The position numbers and the translations under genes are program-made. The notes below the pieces were generated by a model. It did not search any database. It was given only the letters and a program-made list of their open reading frames with translations, and was not told the DNA's origin. 64,000 nucleotides of DNA, taken from assembly GCA_029721435.1 (NCBI GenBank), contig CM056574.1:28505001-28569000 (forward strand). The letters run 5' to 3'. This DNA is from Gymnothorax reevesii. Taxonomy: Eukaryota > Chordata > Actinopteri > Anguilliformes > Muraenidae. This document shows positions 24,145-35,838 of this stretch, in pieces (positions within the stretch are counted from its first letter, which is position 1; each line of letters opens with the position of its first letter).

Positions 24145-25299
24145 CAGTGGGTTGACCGGTTCCGCAATTTGACCGATTCCGCAATCTTGCAGAAATCAAA
24201 CTTTGTTTAGCGGGAAAACGACTTCGCTGTCAGCCTTGAGTTTGACACCGCTAGAACGGTAAATTATTGTGGATTTAACTAACTATCATTTCGAGATATT
24301 CAGCTTCATAGAGAAATAAATGCCCGATAACTGTTGCTTGCCGTTGCAGCAGTAGGCTACCAAATCAACGCTTGTGATAAGGCGCACTGTGCAGTGTATG
24401 GCCGTTAAACATGTGTATTCCTGGAATTCATCACGTTATTAGTGTCATTATGATCGGAAATTATCGTACAGGCTAATTGACCTTATTAATCCTAATTTCG
24501 TACTATACATACTTTTTCATCAACACCCATTGGAGTGACTGCTTGTCATTTGACTAGTTCCGCAAAAGCCATTTTGTAGGTTTTCAAACTTGTTTATTCT
24601 TGTTTATTTTTTCTGAAAAAATTTTATGAAAGTTTATTGTAGTCAGTGTGTAATTAAACATTTTCTCTCCCACCATAACTGTTTTTCTGTGGCTCAACGG
24701 GCTGATCATGACTCATATCCTGTGTTATTCTGAACTTGTAGTCTCATCCTGATAATTTTAACGTATACTTGGCATTTACTAGGCCTACTTGAATTGGAGA
24801 GAGTAGAAAGAATCATCCGTAGTTACTGATAGCAGTTGAATATCGATGGATGCTCAAATCATCGTGAACTGAGGCCAGCGCACGTGGATTCCAGCTGACA
24901 CAATGTCGACACACGGAACAGTTAGCCATAAATTTGACCAATTATTGTGATATCCCCTATAGAGTAATGCTGGCTAAAATTGGTGGAAAATACATGTGTC
25001 TGTTTCATTGTGGCCAGGGGCACGCAATAATGCCAATAAACAAAGAATATCATAAGTTCGGCCGGACAAAGGGCGCTGTTTGCGAAACTGGAAATTATTT
25101 GCGGGACCAGTCAAAGGACGCGCCACTGAAAAATGACTGTGCAAGGCTTTATTCCAAATGACTGAAGAGAACTAACTGATCCACAAAAAGCGTGAGTAAT
25201 TTCCACAAATTCATGAACAGATAACATTCCGCCAGCGAATTTTGTATCGATACCAGCCACTTCAAACAAATTCCATTTGCGGAACCGGTCAACGTGCTG
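24145..25299. mobile_element. Putative DNA element with GTTGACCGGTTCCGCAA ends
   Basis: The left end reads CAGTGGGTTGACCGGTTCCG and the right end, on the other strand, CAGCACGTTGACCGGTTCCG, about 17 matching bases after the first CAG. A related motif (TTGACC.ATTCCGCAA) is repeated just inside the left end and another copy lies near 24553-24567. No target duplication is visible, so the borders are approximate. The 75-codon open frame at 24934-25161 shows no known domain. Confidence 0.55.
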
Positions 25300-26531
25300 T
25301 AGGAATGGATAGGCTATACTAAATTTCAGGTTTGCAACAGGAAAAATAATATATTTCGGCACTTGAGTGTAAAATAGGCCTAATAGTAGGCCTACATAAA
25401 AGCATGTATTATCTCCGAACATAAAATATTGCAGAAATGATACCTGACAAATAAAATCCTCACCAAAAATAGCATGATATTTAATAATCCAATTGTGTAT
25501 GATACCGTACTAAAGCACAGGTTGAGCAAACTGTATCGTCAAATATAAAAAGGTTTGCAGAAATAATTACCAGCTACAGTACATCACCCCCGCTAAAGCA
25601 AATTAATATTTTATATAGGCTTACGTTACTTTTGCAATCATACATGGAAATAAATCGCCAACAAGCTGTGCCAATATCTACATGTATGGACTACTGTCAA
25701 AACCACCGTCCCAACAGCCCTCGTGGCTCAGTTATAATCGGCCAGCTACCCCGTGCGCGGTAGGCAGCGAGAGATCTTCTTTCGTCTTCATGCGCGTCAA
25801 TACCCCGGTCCTACTGCACGGCTGATGACAAGATTTCACGGTCCTACTGAGAGTTTAACGCCCCGTACCGGCGGATTAACGACCTTTTATTTGGTTTTAA
25901 CGGCGGCTGTACTGTACAACTATTAGCTGAGAGAGTTGGACAATTTTCAGAGAAAGCACACAGATCAAGTTTCAACCATTCAACCAATAGCCAGGTAGAT
26001 AACTTAAGCCAATTCAGTGCCTTCCCAAATGCTCTTAATTGGCAGTACTAATTTCCAGCTTTCTCTGCCGCAAATATGTGCAGTGCTATTTTACTGTGTA
26101 GTTTATTCTCTTTTATGTCTCTTGTTTACGTTCTTTCTCTTCCTTTCCTTTCTCCCTCACTCTCCTCTCACATCTCTTTCATTTCTTAATCCTCTAAAAC
26201 CTCAGCAATGAATTTATTCCCCTTTTATACACCGGAGTACAGGAGTCTACAAAAGCCTAGTGAGACAAGTGTAAAAAAAAAAAATGAAGCCATCAGTGTT
26301 TGGTGTAATACTCACTTACATAAATTCTGCTGAAAAAGAAAAAATTCTCATTTGCCTGTCAGGTCTTTTGTACATTGCTTCTTTTTTTGCCAGCAACTCA
26401 CAGTTTTGCTCTATCCAGCACAAATAAAGCAAAAATATTTCCCATGTTGACTATCCCTGCATAAAATCAAAACAATTCATGATTGTTTTTGACACCAGTG
26501 TCATGACCACCAGGAGGCTCGTATAACACCA
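25300..26531. other. Intergenic, nothing recognised
   Basis: No recognisable element or gene. An A-run is at 26273-26284. Confidence 0.4.
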
Positions 26532-28130
26532 GCCCCTTTTTCCATCAAAAAGATAATTCGCATTAAAATGATGTGCATCAAAAAGTGCGACATTTGTGAT
26601 GGAAAAAAGAGCTATATCGCTGTAACGCAGATTTTGTCGCACCAAGTTAATTCGCTCGGCAGAGGAAAGTTTTATCGAGATAAAAGTGATGGCAAAGGGT
26701 TGAAGCGATATAAAATGTCGCGCTTGCGCATTGGTAACGAGAGGATGAGCGGTAGCTTCCTGAAAATATTTGGTATTTGTGATAGTGATCATTTTGTGCC
26801 CCTTCAGCAGTTATACATTTCCAGTGGGAACCTTGCAAAAATTAGATTAAAATCAGATTATTGGGTGATATGATGAGTTTTGCTTCATTTGTGCTGGTTA
26901 AAATTAGCCTTGATGATTTAACCAGTGACTGTCTAACGTTAGCCTAGCATCCGGGCATCTGTGAGACTATGGACCGAGTGCACTTTCTAAACCTCAGCAT
27001 ATACACGATCATATGCAAAACAGGCAAAGTATTGGTATCAACCTGTGGTTAGCTATGAGGAGAAATGCAATCCATGTATGGCGTCAGGTCGCTATTTTTT
27101 CAGCGTGTTTTTTTTTTTCTCCCTTTAGCTGGAAAATAGCCAGGGATGTTCGGTGTTACAAATATCCTCAGTACTCAGGTCAGTGGAAGTTTAGCTTTCC
27201 ATAAATCAGCCAATAACCCCATCTACAGCCCAAATTTTGTTTAACTGCAATTTCATGTGTAAGACCAGTCTATTATAAAACAACGTTGTGTACGAATGAT
27301 GCTGGCTTTAAAAAAGTTATGGCGTGTGACATGGATCTCATTGATAATGTCAGATGCAGTCGTGCATACAAATCTTGCATACAAATTAGGCTAACGTAAA
27401 GGGTTACTAATTTGAAGTGGGCTATATACTTGAGATGACCGCCTTGGCTAGTTCATTATAGCTGCCGAAAGTGTCATGTTAAGGTAGATTAATAATAGCT
27501 ATTTAACGTTCACTTTTTATTCACGATATATCCATTGCAATGACAGCCAATGAATTTTCTTGCCAAATAACTTGATAAATGTGTACTGCAATGGAAAGAT
27601 TGGCCTATTTTTAATCTCTAAAGTGCCAGGCAGTTACAAGAAAAATTTTGCATATTTAACTTCCAGTTACTTTTTTTCTTTGTCTATGCTCTCTTCAATT
27701 ATACTGTTGTTTTTTCTCTGATTCACAATATGCTTTAAAAGCGTATTGAAATGTCTTGATGTAAGAAATACAAATAAAACCGCCTTGCCTTTTATTCAAC
27801 AGTTTTTTTTATTACATTTTCTACTCAGATAGACCTATGTATTTGCCAGGAAGCCTTGACATTTGTAGTATTGACTGTTTTTTTAGTCTTCTACTAGGCC
27901 CAGGCTTATCCCTTGATTGCAAGTTTATTATTTTATGTATTATTATTACATTTTTGATGGAAAATCATCTTGCAGGTCAGAAAAATGTGCTTCAACCCGA
28001 GGCATTGTGACGTAATTTTAATTCGCTAGAATCCCTCTGTTGATGGAAAACCGTTTTGACGCCTCTAATGTCGCTGAAAAATAATTCGACATAAGAGTTA
28101 ATCTGCTTGAAAATCTGATGGAAAAAGGGC
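26532..28130. mobile_element. Putative DNA element with GCCCTTTTTCCATCA ends
   Basis: The left end reads GCCCCTTTTTCCATCA and the right end, on the other strand, GCCCTTTTTCCATCA; a third related TTGATGGAAAA motif lies near 28038. Several TAATTCG/CGAATTA words recur near both ends, as subterminal repeats. The 1.6-kb interior has no intact gene. No target duplication could be identified. Confidence 0.55.
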
Positions 28131-29570
28131 TACAGTTAATCTTTTCCCCGAACCTTTCGCTATCTCTGTTCTCTCAACTCTCATTGTCGAAATTCTTTTT
28201 CTTCCACCAGCTTTCTTCCTCACTCCAATCTAGGCAGGCAAAATTTAAATAGTTTTAACAGCCAAAGATGAATGATTATTCTTTGAAAAATTTGTTGTGA
28301 CAAAGTAACGGGATTTACTGTTAATTCTTCACCTCAGCAGGCAATCTGAGTTGCCACTCAGCGTACTGCATATTTATCATCTTAAAGATTGGAAAATAAA
28401 AAAACTTCATGGTTAAGTGTTCGTAACTAGTATAGTGCACAGGTAAAACTACCCAGATGGTGTGTTTGATGTACATTTCTCATCATCTCTTGCTGTGCAA
28501 AAGATATAGAGACTGAAGTGAAGAACAGAGCGGGCGTGGTGTTGTCTGGAAAACTCATCAATAACCCTTCCATTACTAATGACAAGGCTGGTCAGCACAG
28601 TTTGATAATGTGCTTCAGTGACTCTTGTCAAGTCTCATCCTTCAGTGGCATCTGCCATTTATCAGCTTAGTTTCAAGGTTGTAACAAATGATCCTTCGTC
28701 GTTTTTGCTCTTTGAGGTCTATCTCATTTTTTTCTTTCTTTCAGATCTGTATGAATAATAGTGTATTGTTCCTGACAGTTTAATAAGATTATGCCACTTA
28801 CAGTACTTTATGACTATATTTCTTTCCTCACCTTGAAATTCCACTGTGAGGATGGTTCCTTGCTGCATCTTAACCTCATAAAGCACGGCAGATTGTTGTT
28901 GGTTGGCTTGGAAAAAAGACCCAACCCGGTGTCTTTGCTTAGCTGTGTTTGTACTAATATGGTGGAGGTGTTTTATATCCTGAGAAGGTATCTAACTTCA
29001 TTACAGGGTCACTGCATATTTTTGAGCTCCCTGCATCTTGTACAGGCTTGTTTATTTTTCTTCTTCAGAAAGGACTTACAGCAGAAAAAAATATGTCAAA
29101 GTAAAGGAATGTCCATTACACGCTCCATCCATGCCTCAGAGTGACTGAGCGTCTGTACCACCTCACGTCGTTCCCAGCTGCTGCACAGAGATACAGGCCC
29201 TTGCCACACTGTATCTTACACACATGATGAAGTCAGACGTGGAGGGCTACTCCAGCAGAGAAGGACAAAGAAAACTCATCTCCCAACGCAAATGAAAAGC
29301 TACTTCTGCCAATAGCATCTCTGGCTTTTTTCAATATGATTTTTCCTTCTCTTTGGACGGAGAAGGGCTTGCATTCTTGTCCTCTTCCTCCTCTCTCTCT
29401 ATCTACTTTGAGCCAGGCACAGTTGTTGGAATGGACAGTCTGACACGTTAGGCTGAAAAAAGGAGGCCTCCCTACTTCAAAATTTTGTTTTTTCTGGTCG
29501 CCAAAAGTGATTTGCATTCTCCCTGGCCTGGCTGACTATTTCGGCTGAACTCAAGAACACACTGAGTTGG
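28131..29570. other. Intergenic, nothing recognised
   Basis: Sequence upstream of the transposase-like exon. No promoter or earlier exon of that gene could be supported. Confidence 0.35.
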
Positions 29571-30697
29571 TTCACATTTCCAAAAGTACTGTTATTGTAA
29601 CTTGCTACTTACTGATGGGATCCTTTTCTCTTTTAATTTGACATTAACTAATGATGCAAGCAGTTGCAGTAAAATAGAGGACATCAATGTGTGCCTGCCA
29701 ATCAGTGTAGCCAATGCTGCCCGTCACAAGCAGTCTGCATACCTCATACCTGTGGTTAATGAAGCCTACAAAGAAATGCAGGAGGTGATGTTGAGCTACA
29801 TGAGGGAAATATCAAGTGCTGGTGCTAAGTTCGATGTCTGCCGGGATACAAGGTGGGTAACAGGCAATTGGAACAGGTAACATCATATTTTACTCATTTA
29901 ATTAACAGTCCCCGGGGATTTCTGCGGTAAAAAAAATTAAATTCCGCGGAAAATCTCACCAAATTCTGCGGTCAAAAAAGCTAAATTCTGCGGTTATTCT
30001 GCAAGAAATCGTCAATTCTGCAAAAATTCTGCGGTAGCCTTTTGCAAGTAAGTATAACCCTCATTCATTCAAAAATCAAAGTTTACCTTTACTTTTAGTA
30101 TTAAAGAATATCTTGAAACAAAGTAGGAAGACACTAAAATCTGTTGCACAATTATTGCTCTTGATGTTCAATTCTTGAATGATTCATTACAAAAACTTGC
30201 CCTAAACGTAAAGACTTTTATTATTAATATCAAAAAAGCGAGACAAAGTGGGTGAAATCACCTTGATTTCACACTGAAAAGAAAATGAAAAGATGATGAA
30301 AATGAATAGATGAACATATAAGGATGGTGAAAATACCTATCATATAAATTTACATTATACCACATATAAATTACGCGTCAGTACTGTCTGGGACACTGGC
30401 AGCAAAACGGAGGCAGTGCCAGGTCCGCAGGAGCTGCTCACAAATTATGACGCTCGTCACCTGCTGCAGGTGCCTCAGACCCGTCTGGGAATATTAGCAC
30501 CTACCTGTTGTTATCTAATTCCGTGTCATTGTTCCGATGAATTATTTCATAATAAATAGGCTACGATTTTCCATATGGTTATGCCGTTAGGCTATAAATG
30601 TTGAATCTGAATGTGTATTAATCAAAATAGATGTTTTAATTGTTGTTTAATTATTTCTTTACCCAAAAATATCGTTGTAGATAAATGTTTGCAATAA

Positions 30698-30850
30698 AGC
30701 TGCTTTCACACTGGACGCGAACGAATTTTTCGCACGACAGATCACATTAAAAAGTCAATGCAAAGACGTGAATCCGCGCGAAACGTGCATTGAATTTGAA
30801 TGTAATCTGTTTTGCGAAAAATTCGTTTCGCGTCTAGAGTGAAAGCAGCT
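30698..30850. mobile_element. MITE with TAA duplication, Harbinger-like
   Basis: A 153-bp inverted-repeat element whose ends read AGCTGCTTTCACACTGG and, on the other strand, AGCTGCTTTCACTCTAG; the inner arms match over GCGAACGAATTTTT/GCGAAACGAATTTTT. TAA lies outside both ends (30695-30697 and 30851-30853), the 3-bp duplication used by PIF/Harbinger elements. It lies within the larger CAGTCCCC element. A partial relative is at 16629-16760. Confidence 0.75.
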
Positions 30851-31086
30851 TAATTCAGGTAACTTATATACAATTCTATTGCCTAAATATTCATAAACGT
30901 ATTATTAAACCAGTAAAAACGTAATGCTGGTGTTGTTTCGTTCTTTTGAGAATTATGGTAACATAGGAGCTCAGAGTCGGATTAGAATGCTTTGAACCGA
31001 GCGGTCCAAACGACCATTCATGGTGATAAAATGGAAAAGATAAAATTCCGGCGCTTCTAGTGTTAAAACATAAAATTATTAATAAA

Positions 31087-32158
31087 TGTGACCAGTACTA
31101 TAGTTACTTGGGTATAACAACGCCACTCTCTTTAAAGGGGAGACCCGGACTTATGCTCAGTGTGACTACCCTACAACAAACAGTCCCCACTCAGGTAAAT
31201 ACCTATGGCAAGGACAACAGAGGCTCCTTAAGTTGTATACAAAAATAGATTTATTTCACAATGTCTGGTTAATAATAAAATGCATATTTGTATTGGAAAC
31301 AACCACAATATCTAGGCTTGGACATACCACATAACCAGAGGTGTAGAGCTAGTTAAAAGGTTCGAAGGCACTGCACACTTGGAAGTCGCTACACGATTAA
31401 AGGTTCGAAGGCACTGCACACTTATAAATCGCTACACAATTAAAGGTTCGAAGGCACTGCACACTTATAAATCACTGCACACTTAAAGGTTCAAAGGCAC
31501 TGCACACTTCTAATACAACGCTAAGCTCTACAACACCGTGGAAAGGTGAGTGGTCTCGGTCAAGATATGAGTGTAATGAAACCAAAAACAAAACGAAAAC
31601 AACACGGAGGCACCAATTGTATAAAAATATCTGGAGGAGAGAACAGTGGCTGCCCCGCCGATTATATCGCCGGCTCAGCCTACAAACAAAATCAATACAT
31701 TACACACAGTTCGACCATATTATTCCAACTTAACCCAAATGATATGCCTGGTCTCTCATACCTTGTCAAGCTAGATGCAGCACATCAGATGGGCTAATGT
31801 ACAGCCACTAGACCGCTACTGGTCGTCATAAAGTGCTGCTCATCGTCTTACAAGACTGCTGCGAGGTACACAGTAAAGTAACAACAGTTTAACCCTCCTG
31901 ACACCAACAGACACCTTAAAATATAACAAGTAGTAAGTAAACTCCATATGAGAACACAAGCATAAGAACACAGAAAATGTCTGTACCTCTTTTCTTGTTG
32001 ACCTACGACGCCGGCAACAGGAGCATAGACGTGAATGAGCCAAACGCGAACAAACGTGGACTTGCAAGATCCCACGAGATCCTACCCTCATATGTTGTGA
32101 GAGCTGTTACTAGGTTACCCCACCTGATAACCTGGGTCCTAGCGTCCCATATGTTACA
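31087..32158 (-). repeat. 3' LTR of the gypsy element
   Basis: 1,072 bp, beginning TGTAACAT and ending GGTCACA on the minus strand. Every stretch I compared is the same as the other LTR, with a constant offset of 6,797 bp and therefore no indels. On the minus strand an AATAAA polyadenylation signal lies near 31249-31254. Four 43-bp tandem units occupy 31354-31512. Confidence 0.97.
31354..31512 (-). repeat. 43-bp tandem repeat in the LTR (about 3.7 copies)
   Basis: Units start at 31354, 31397, 31440 and 31483 with TTAAAGGTTC(G/A)AAGGCACTG. Two units contain the minus-strand word ATTTATAAGTG, a TATA-like motif. The same array is at 38151-38309 in the other LTR. Repeated enhancer or core-promoter units are common in retroelement U3 regions, but function here is inferred. 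Confidence 0.85.
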
Positions 32159-32220
32159 TACACCCCTACTTTAAAAGGTCACCGTCCCGGTGACATAACT
32201 CACTTTGCATAGCAGTAACA

Positions 32221-35200
32221 TTAGTCTTGGGGCCTGTGTGCTAAGGGGTCTGGGGGCCGTTGGATTAGGGGCTGGGGTAGGCGGAATGGGTTTGAATGCT
32301 GCCCAGCTGTGGTTCGGTGGGAGCGCCGTACCACCTCTGGTGCCAACACCAACTGGGGGGCTGTTTTTGGCCTTTCAGGAGGGGGGGGATCGTTCTGCGG
32401 GGGCCCTGCAGGTTCCTCCATGAACCCAGGGCCGGTCTCTGGGGGCTGGAGATCTAGGACTGGCTCCTGTTCGGCTGTAGAGCTGGTGTTACCGGGACAG
32501 CTGATGAAGCCTGACAGGAAGCTGGTGTTGCTGTCCTCCTCTTCACTAGCATTTCCTAAGAAGGGGGTTTCATCCCTCTGTCTGGGGGAGGGGGGGGGCA
32601 CTAGTGGTTCTGAGACCAACACGCCTCTCTCAGTGATTGGTCTTAATTCAGAGCGGTGAACAGTTTTCTGTTGTCCTGGGTTGGATCGGGACTGGATCTT
32701 GTATACTGTGCCGACATTATCCAGGCATTTTACCACTTGGTAGACTGTTGATTCCCAGACATCTTGGATTTTTTTTCGTCCTAGCACATGGTTCTTCCGA
32801 TAGACCAGAGTGCCGACTGGGAGGATGGTTGCAGTTGGTGGGGGTTGGCGCTGCTCCCTGGCCGTGGCAGCTGCCTCCAGATGCTTTCTAGCTGCCACAT
32901 ACACAGAAGCCAAGTGATCTTGATGCTTGGTTACCCAGTCGTCTGGTGTAATTGCAGCTGGTTCCTCATCAGCTTGTCCCAGCAGTAGATCAACAGGTAG
33001 CCGGGGCTTCTGCCCAAACATCAGTTCGTATGGTGAATGACTTGTTGACTGGTGAACTGTTGTATTGTAAGCAAACACCAACTGGGGGAGCAATTGAGGC
33101 CATTTTCTCTTTTTTTTTTCTGGGAGGCAGCGCAAAAGATCAAAAAGGGTTCGATTAAACCTCTCACATTGTCCATTCCCCTCTGGATGGTAAGGGGTCG
33201 TTCTACTTTTTGCAATTCCATACAGCTGGCAAAGACGTTTGAGTAGTTCACCTTCAAAGTTGCGGCCTTGGTCCGAATGAATTCTTTTTGGCACTCCATA
33301 GGTGTAAAACCACTTTTCCGTGAGGATTTTAACAACAGTATGGGCCTTCTGGTCTGATGTTGGATATGCTTGCGTGAATTTAGAGAAGACGTCGGTCACG
33401 ATCAAGACATGCTCTCTCCCATCACTGGCTTTTTCTAAAGTGGTAAAGTCAATGGCGACGACCTCTAAAGGTTTGGCGGCCGTCAGGTGTCCCATGAATG
33501 TCCGGACTGAGGGACGCACTGCTTTAGCAATGATGCAACGTTCACACTCTTTGCACCACTGGTCAATGTCTGAACGCATATTTGGCCAGTAGCATCTTTC
33601 TCTGACCAAAGCCGTCGTCCTTTCTGCCCCCTGGTGGCCGTGGTTGTCATGTAAACTGGTCAGTACCTCCGGTTGTAGTGCTTTTGGTAATATCAGCTGA
33701 TGAACCGTCTGTCGGCTTGGGGGCATCTGTATTTTTCTGTAGAGCACATTGTCCTTCTCTCTGATTCTCCCCCATTGTCGGGCAAGCTCCAACACCTGGT
33801 CGGGTTCTTTAGACCGTTCTGTTTTATTTGGGGGGCGTCCTCTCTTCCAGTAGAGGAGAAATGCTTTGATCACTGGGTCTGTGGTTTGCAGGGCCTGCAG
33901 ATCAGCCTTCTCCCTCACTGGGGCTGCGTCCACGGCCATGACGTTAGTGATGAGCTGTGATTGTGTGGGAAGGTGTCTTTTGGAGTCCGCCATCTGTGAT
34001 GGTATACTAAAACCAGGTGCGATGTCCGAAATGGACTGTACTGCCGGGGTGTTGGGTTGACGGGAAAGGGCATCAGCATTGCGGTTGGCTGCCCCGGGGC
34101 GGTACTTGATGTCAAAGTTGAAACTGGCCAGCTCGGATGCCCACCGTTGCTCTACCGCTGCTAGTTTGGCTGTCTGGAGGTAGCTCAGGGGGTTGTTGTC
34201 TGTATACACAGTGAAGGTCGTCCCCAGAAGATAATCCCTGAACTTTTCTGTGATGGCCCATTTTAAAGCAAGGAATTCCAATTTCATGGAGCTGTAGTTA
34301 GACATGTTTCGTTCACTTGGTCTAAGCCCCCGGCTGGCAAATGCGATTGGCCGGCGTGCTCCATCCTGCTCTTGAGAAAGTACTGCACCCAGGCCCTGGT
34401 GGCTGGCATCCACTTCTAGGATAAAGGGTTTCTTGAAGTCAGCGTAGCCGAGGACGGGAGTAGTGACAAGCTTGTTTTTAAGTGTCTGAAATGATTTTTC
34501 ACATGCCTCACTCCACTGTTCTTCCAACTTAACACTGACCTTTGACCTTGGTTTTTTCTTGCTCCCCTCTAGCTGTCCGACCAGTTGATGGAGCGGAGTT
34601 GCATGTTTTGCAAACCCCTCTACAAAGCGTCTGTAGAAGGAGGCAAAACCCAAGAAACCACGTAGCTCAGTGACGGTGGATGGGCGTTTCCACTCCGCCA
34701 CTGCCCTGGTCTTCTCTGGATCAGTTGCCACGCCAGCTGGGGAGATGATATGACCAAGGTATCGCACCTCTCGCTGAAAAAAATGGCATTTAGACATCTT
34801 CAGTTTCAGGTTATGCTGCTGGAGCCGACTCAGGACCATCTCCAACCGCTGCAGGTGTTGACTGAAGGATGTAGAAAAAATGATGATATCATCCAAATAC
34901 AGTAGTAACGACTGAAGACTCTGATCGCCGAAGATGCGTTCCATTAGGCGCTGGAAAGTTCCTGGCGCATTACACAGACCGAATGGCATTCTGTTGAACT
35001 CGAAGAGGCCAAACGGGGTGCAGAATGCTGTCTTCTCTTTATCCCTCTCCGACATTGGTACCTGGTTGTATCCACTTGCCAAGTCGAGTGTTGAGAACCA
35101 TTTGGCACCAGTAAGAGCATCCAAAGATTCTTCAATGCGTGGCAACGGATATGCATCTTTTCTCGTCTTGGCGTTGAGTTGTCGATAATCGACACACAGC

Positions 35201-35838
35201 CGAATGTCACCACATTTTTTCTGTACAACTACAATGGGGGAGGAGTAGGGGCTGGAACTCACCCTCACAATCCCTCGCTGTAACAGTTCTTGTATGTGAG
35301 ACTTGACAAGGGAGAATTGAGATGGGGGGAGACGACGGTACCGCTGGCGAACCGGGGCGTCGTCCACTAGTGGGATTTCGTGGTGGATCAGGTCGGTACA
35401 ACCCAAATCCCCATCATCCAGGCTGAATGCGTCTCGGTACTTTGTCAGCAAACTCTTGGCTGCTTGTGCATCATTAACAGGGAGGTCGGGCCAACTCAAT
35501 TCGCTCAGGCCGGGGAGGGGGGAGGGGGAAAGGGCCTCTACTGCCGTGGACTGGATGAATACCACCTGCCGGCCTTCGTCTTGTGTCTGCTCCTCCACCT
35601 GTACAGCTTGGGAAGAGGAGTGCAGATCGGCCAAATGTAACGTACCCAATACTGTTTTTGATCTCAGCCACTGGTCTTCTTCACCAACATTAACAACAGG
35701 GATGTTGACAGTTCCTCTGGAAACAGTGAGGAGGGCACTAGATATGAGCAGGTTCATGGGTAACCGACCTTTTCCATAGGGCAGAGGCTCCAGCAATACA
35801 GTACCAAGAGCAGGGCCTGGGCCTTGGTTGCAGGTGGC
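32221..35838 (-). CDS. pol: Gypsy Pol: RT, RNase H, integrase
   Basis: Reverse transcriptase-RNase H-integrase of the gypsy element, which copies its RNA into DNA and inserts it. The frame is open from just after an in-frame UAG (35839-35841) to the stop at 32221. Numbering from the CTG at 35796 (1,191 aa): RT about 150-330, with CVDYRQLNA, FSTLDLASGY and the catalytic YLDD box near 300-303; RNase H about 455-575, with EVDASHQGLGAVLSQ and YTDNNPL; integrase zinc domain about 713-754 (H-x3-H...C-x2-C, ending CKECERC); integrase core with D783, D842 (HSDQGRNF) and E878 (GNGQCERF), a D-D-35-E arrangement. The C-terminus is proline-rich with no chromodomain. No internal stop or frameshift was found. 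The polypeptide is presumably made by recoding from gag. Confidence 0.95.
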   Translation of the reverse strand, partial: ATCNQGPGPALGTVLLEPLPYGKGRLPMNLLISSALLTVSRGTVNIPVVNVGEEDQWLRSKTVLGTLHLADLHSSSQAVQVEEQTQDEGRQVVFIQSTAVEALSPSPLPGLSELSWPDLPVNDAQAAKSLLTKYRDAFSLDDGDLGCTDLIHHEIPLVDDAPVRQRYRRLPPSQFSLVKSHIQELLQRGIVRVSSSPYSSPIVVVQKKCGDIRLCVDYRQLNAKTRKDAYPLPRIEESLDALTGAKWFSTLDLASGYNQVPMSERDKEKTAFCTPFGLFEFNRMPFGLCNAPGTFQRLMERIFGDQSLQSLLLYLDDIIIFSTSFSQHLQRLEMVLSRLQQHNLKLKMSKCHFFQREVRYLGHIISPAGVATDPEKTRAVAEWKRPSTVTELRGFLGFASFYRRFVEGFAKHATPLHQLVGQLEGSKKKPRSKVSVKLEEQWSEACEKSFQTLKNKLVTTPVLGYADFKKPFILEVDASHQGLGAVLSQEQDGARRPIAFASRGLRPSERNMSNYSSMKLEFLALKWAITEKFRDYLLGTTFTVYTDNNPLSYLQTAKLAAVEQRWASELASFNFDIKYRPGAANRNADALSRQPNTPAVQSISDIAPGFSIPSQMADSKRHLPTQSQLITNVMAVDAAPVREKADLQALQTTDPVIKAFLLYWKRGRPPNKTERSKEPDQVLELARQWGRIREKDNVLYRKIQMPPSRQTVHQLILPKALQPEVLTSLHDNHGHQGAERTTALVRERCYWPNMRSDIDQWCKECERCIIAKAVRPSVRTFMGHLTAAKPLEVVAIDFTTLEKASDGREHVLIVTDVFSKFTQAYPTSDQKAHTVVKILTEKWFYTYGVPKRIHSDQGRNFEGELLKRLCQLYGIAKSRTTPYHPEGNGQCERFNRTLFDLLRCLPEKKKRKWPQLLPQLVFAYNTTVHQSTSHSPYELMFGQKPRLPVDLLLGQADEEPAAITPDDWVTKHQDHLASVYVAARKHLEAAATAREQRQPPPTATILPVGTLVYRKNHVLGRKKIQDVWESTVYQVVKCLDNVGTVYKIQSRSNPGQQKTVHRSELRPITERGVLVSEPLVPPPSPRQRDETPFLGNASEEEDSNTSFLSGFISCPGNTSSTAEQEPVLDLQPPETGPGFMEEPAGPPQNDPPPPERPKTAPQLVLAPEVVRRSHRTTAGQHSNPFRLPQPLIQRPPDPLAHRPQD

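Noticed and set aside
24934..25161. 75-codon open frame inside the GTTGACCGG-ended element as a transposase remnant
   Set aside because: No catalytic or DNA-binding motif could be recognised.
31354..31512. Regularly spaced 43-bp repeats that could be taken for a CRISPR-like array
   Set aside because: The units are contiguous with no unique spacers, lie inside an LTR and are duplicated exactly in the other LTR. This is a retrotransposon promoter repeat in a eukaryotic genome.
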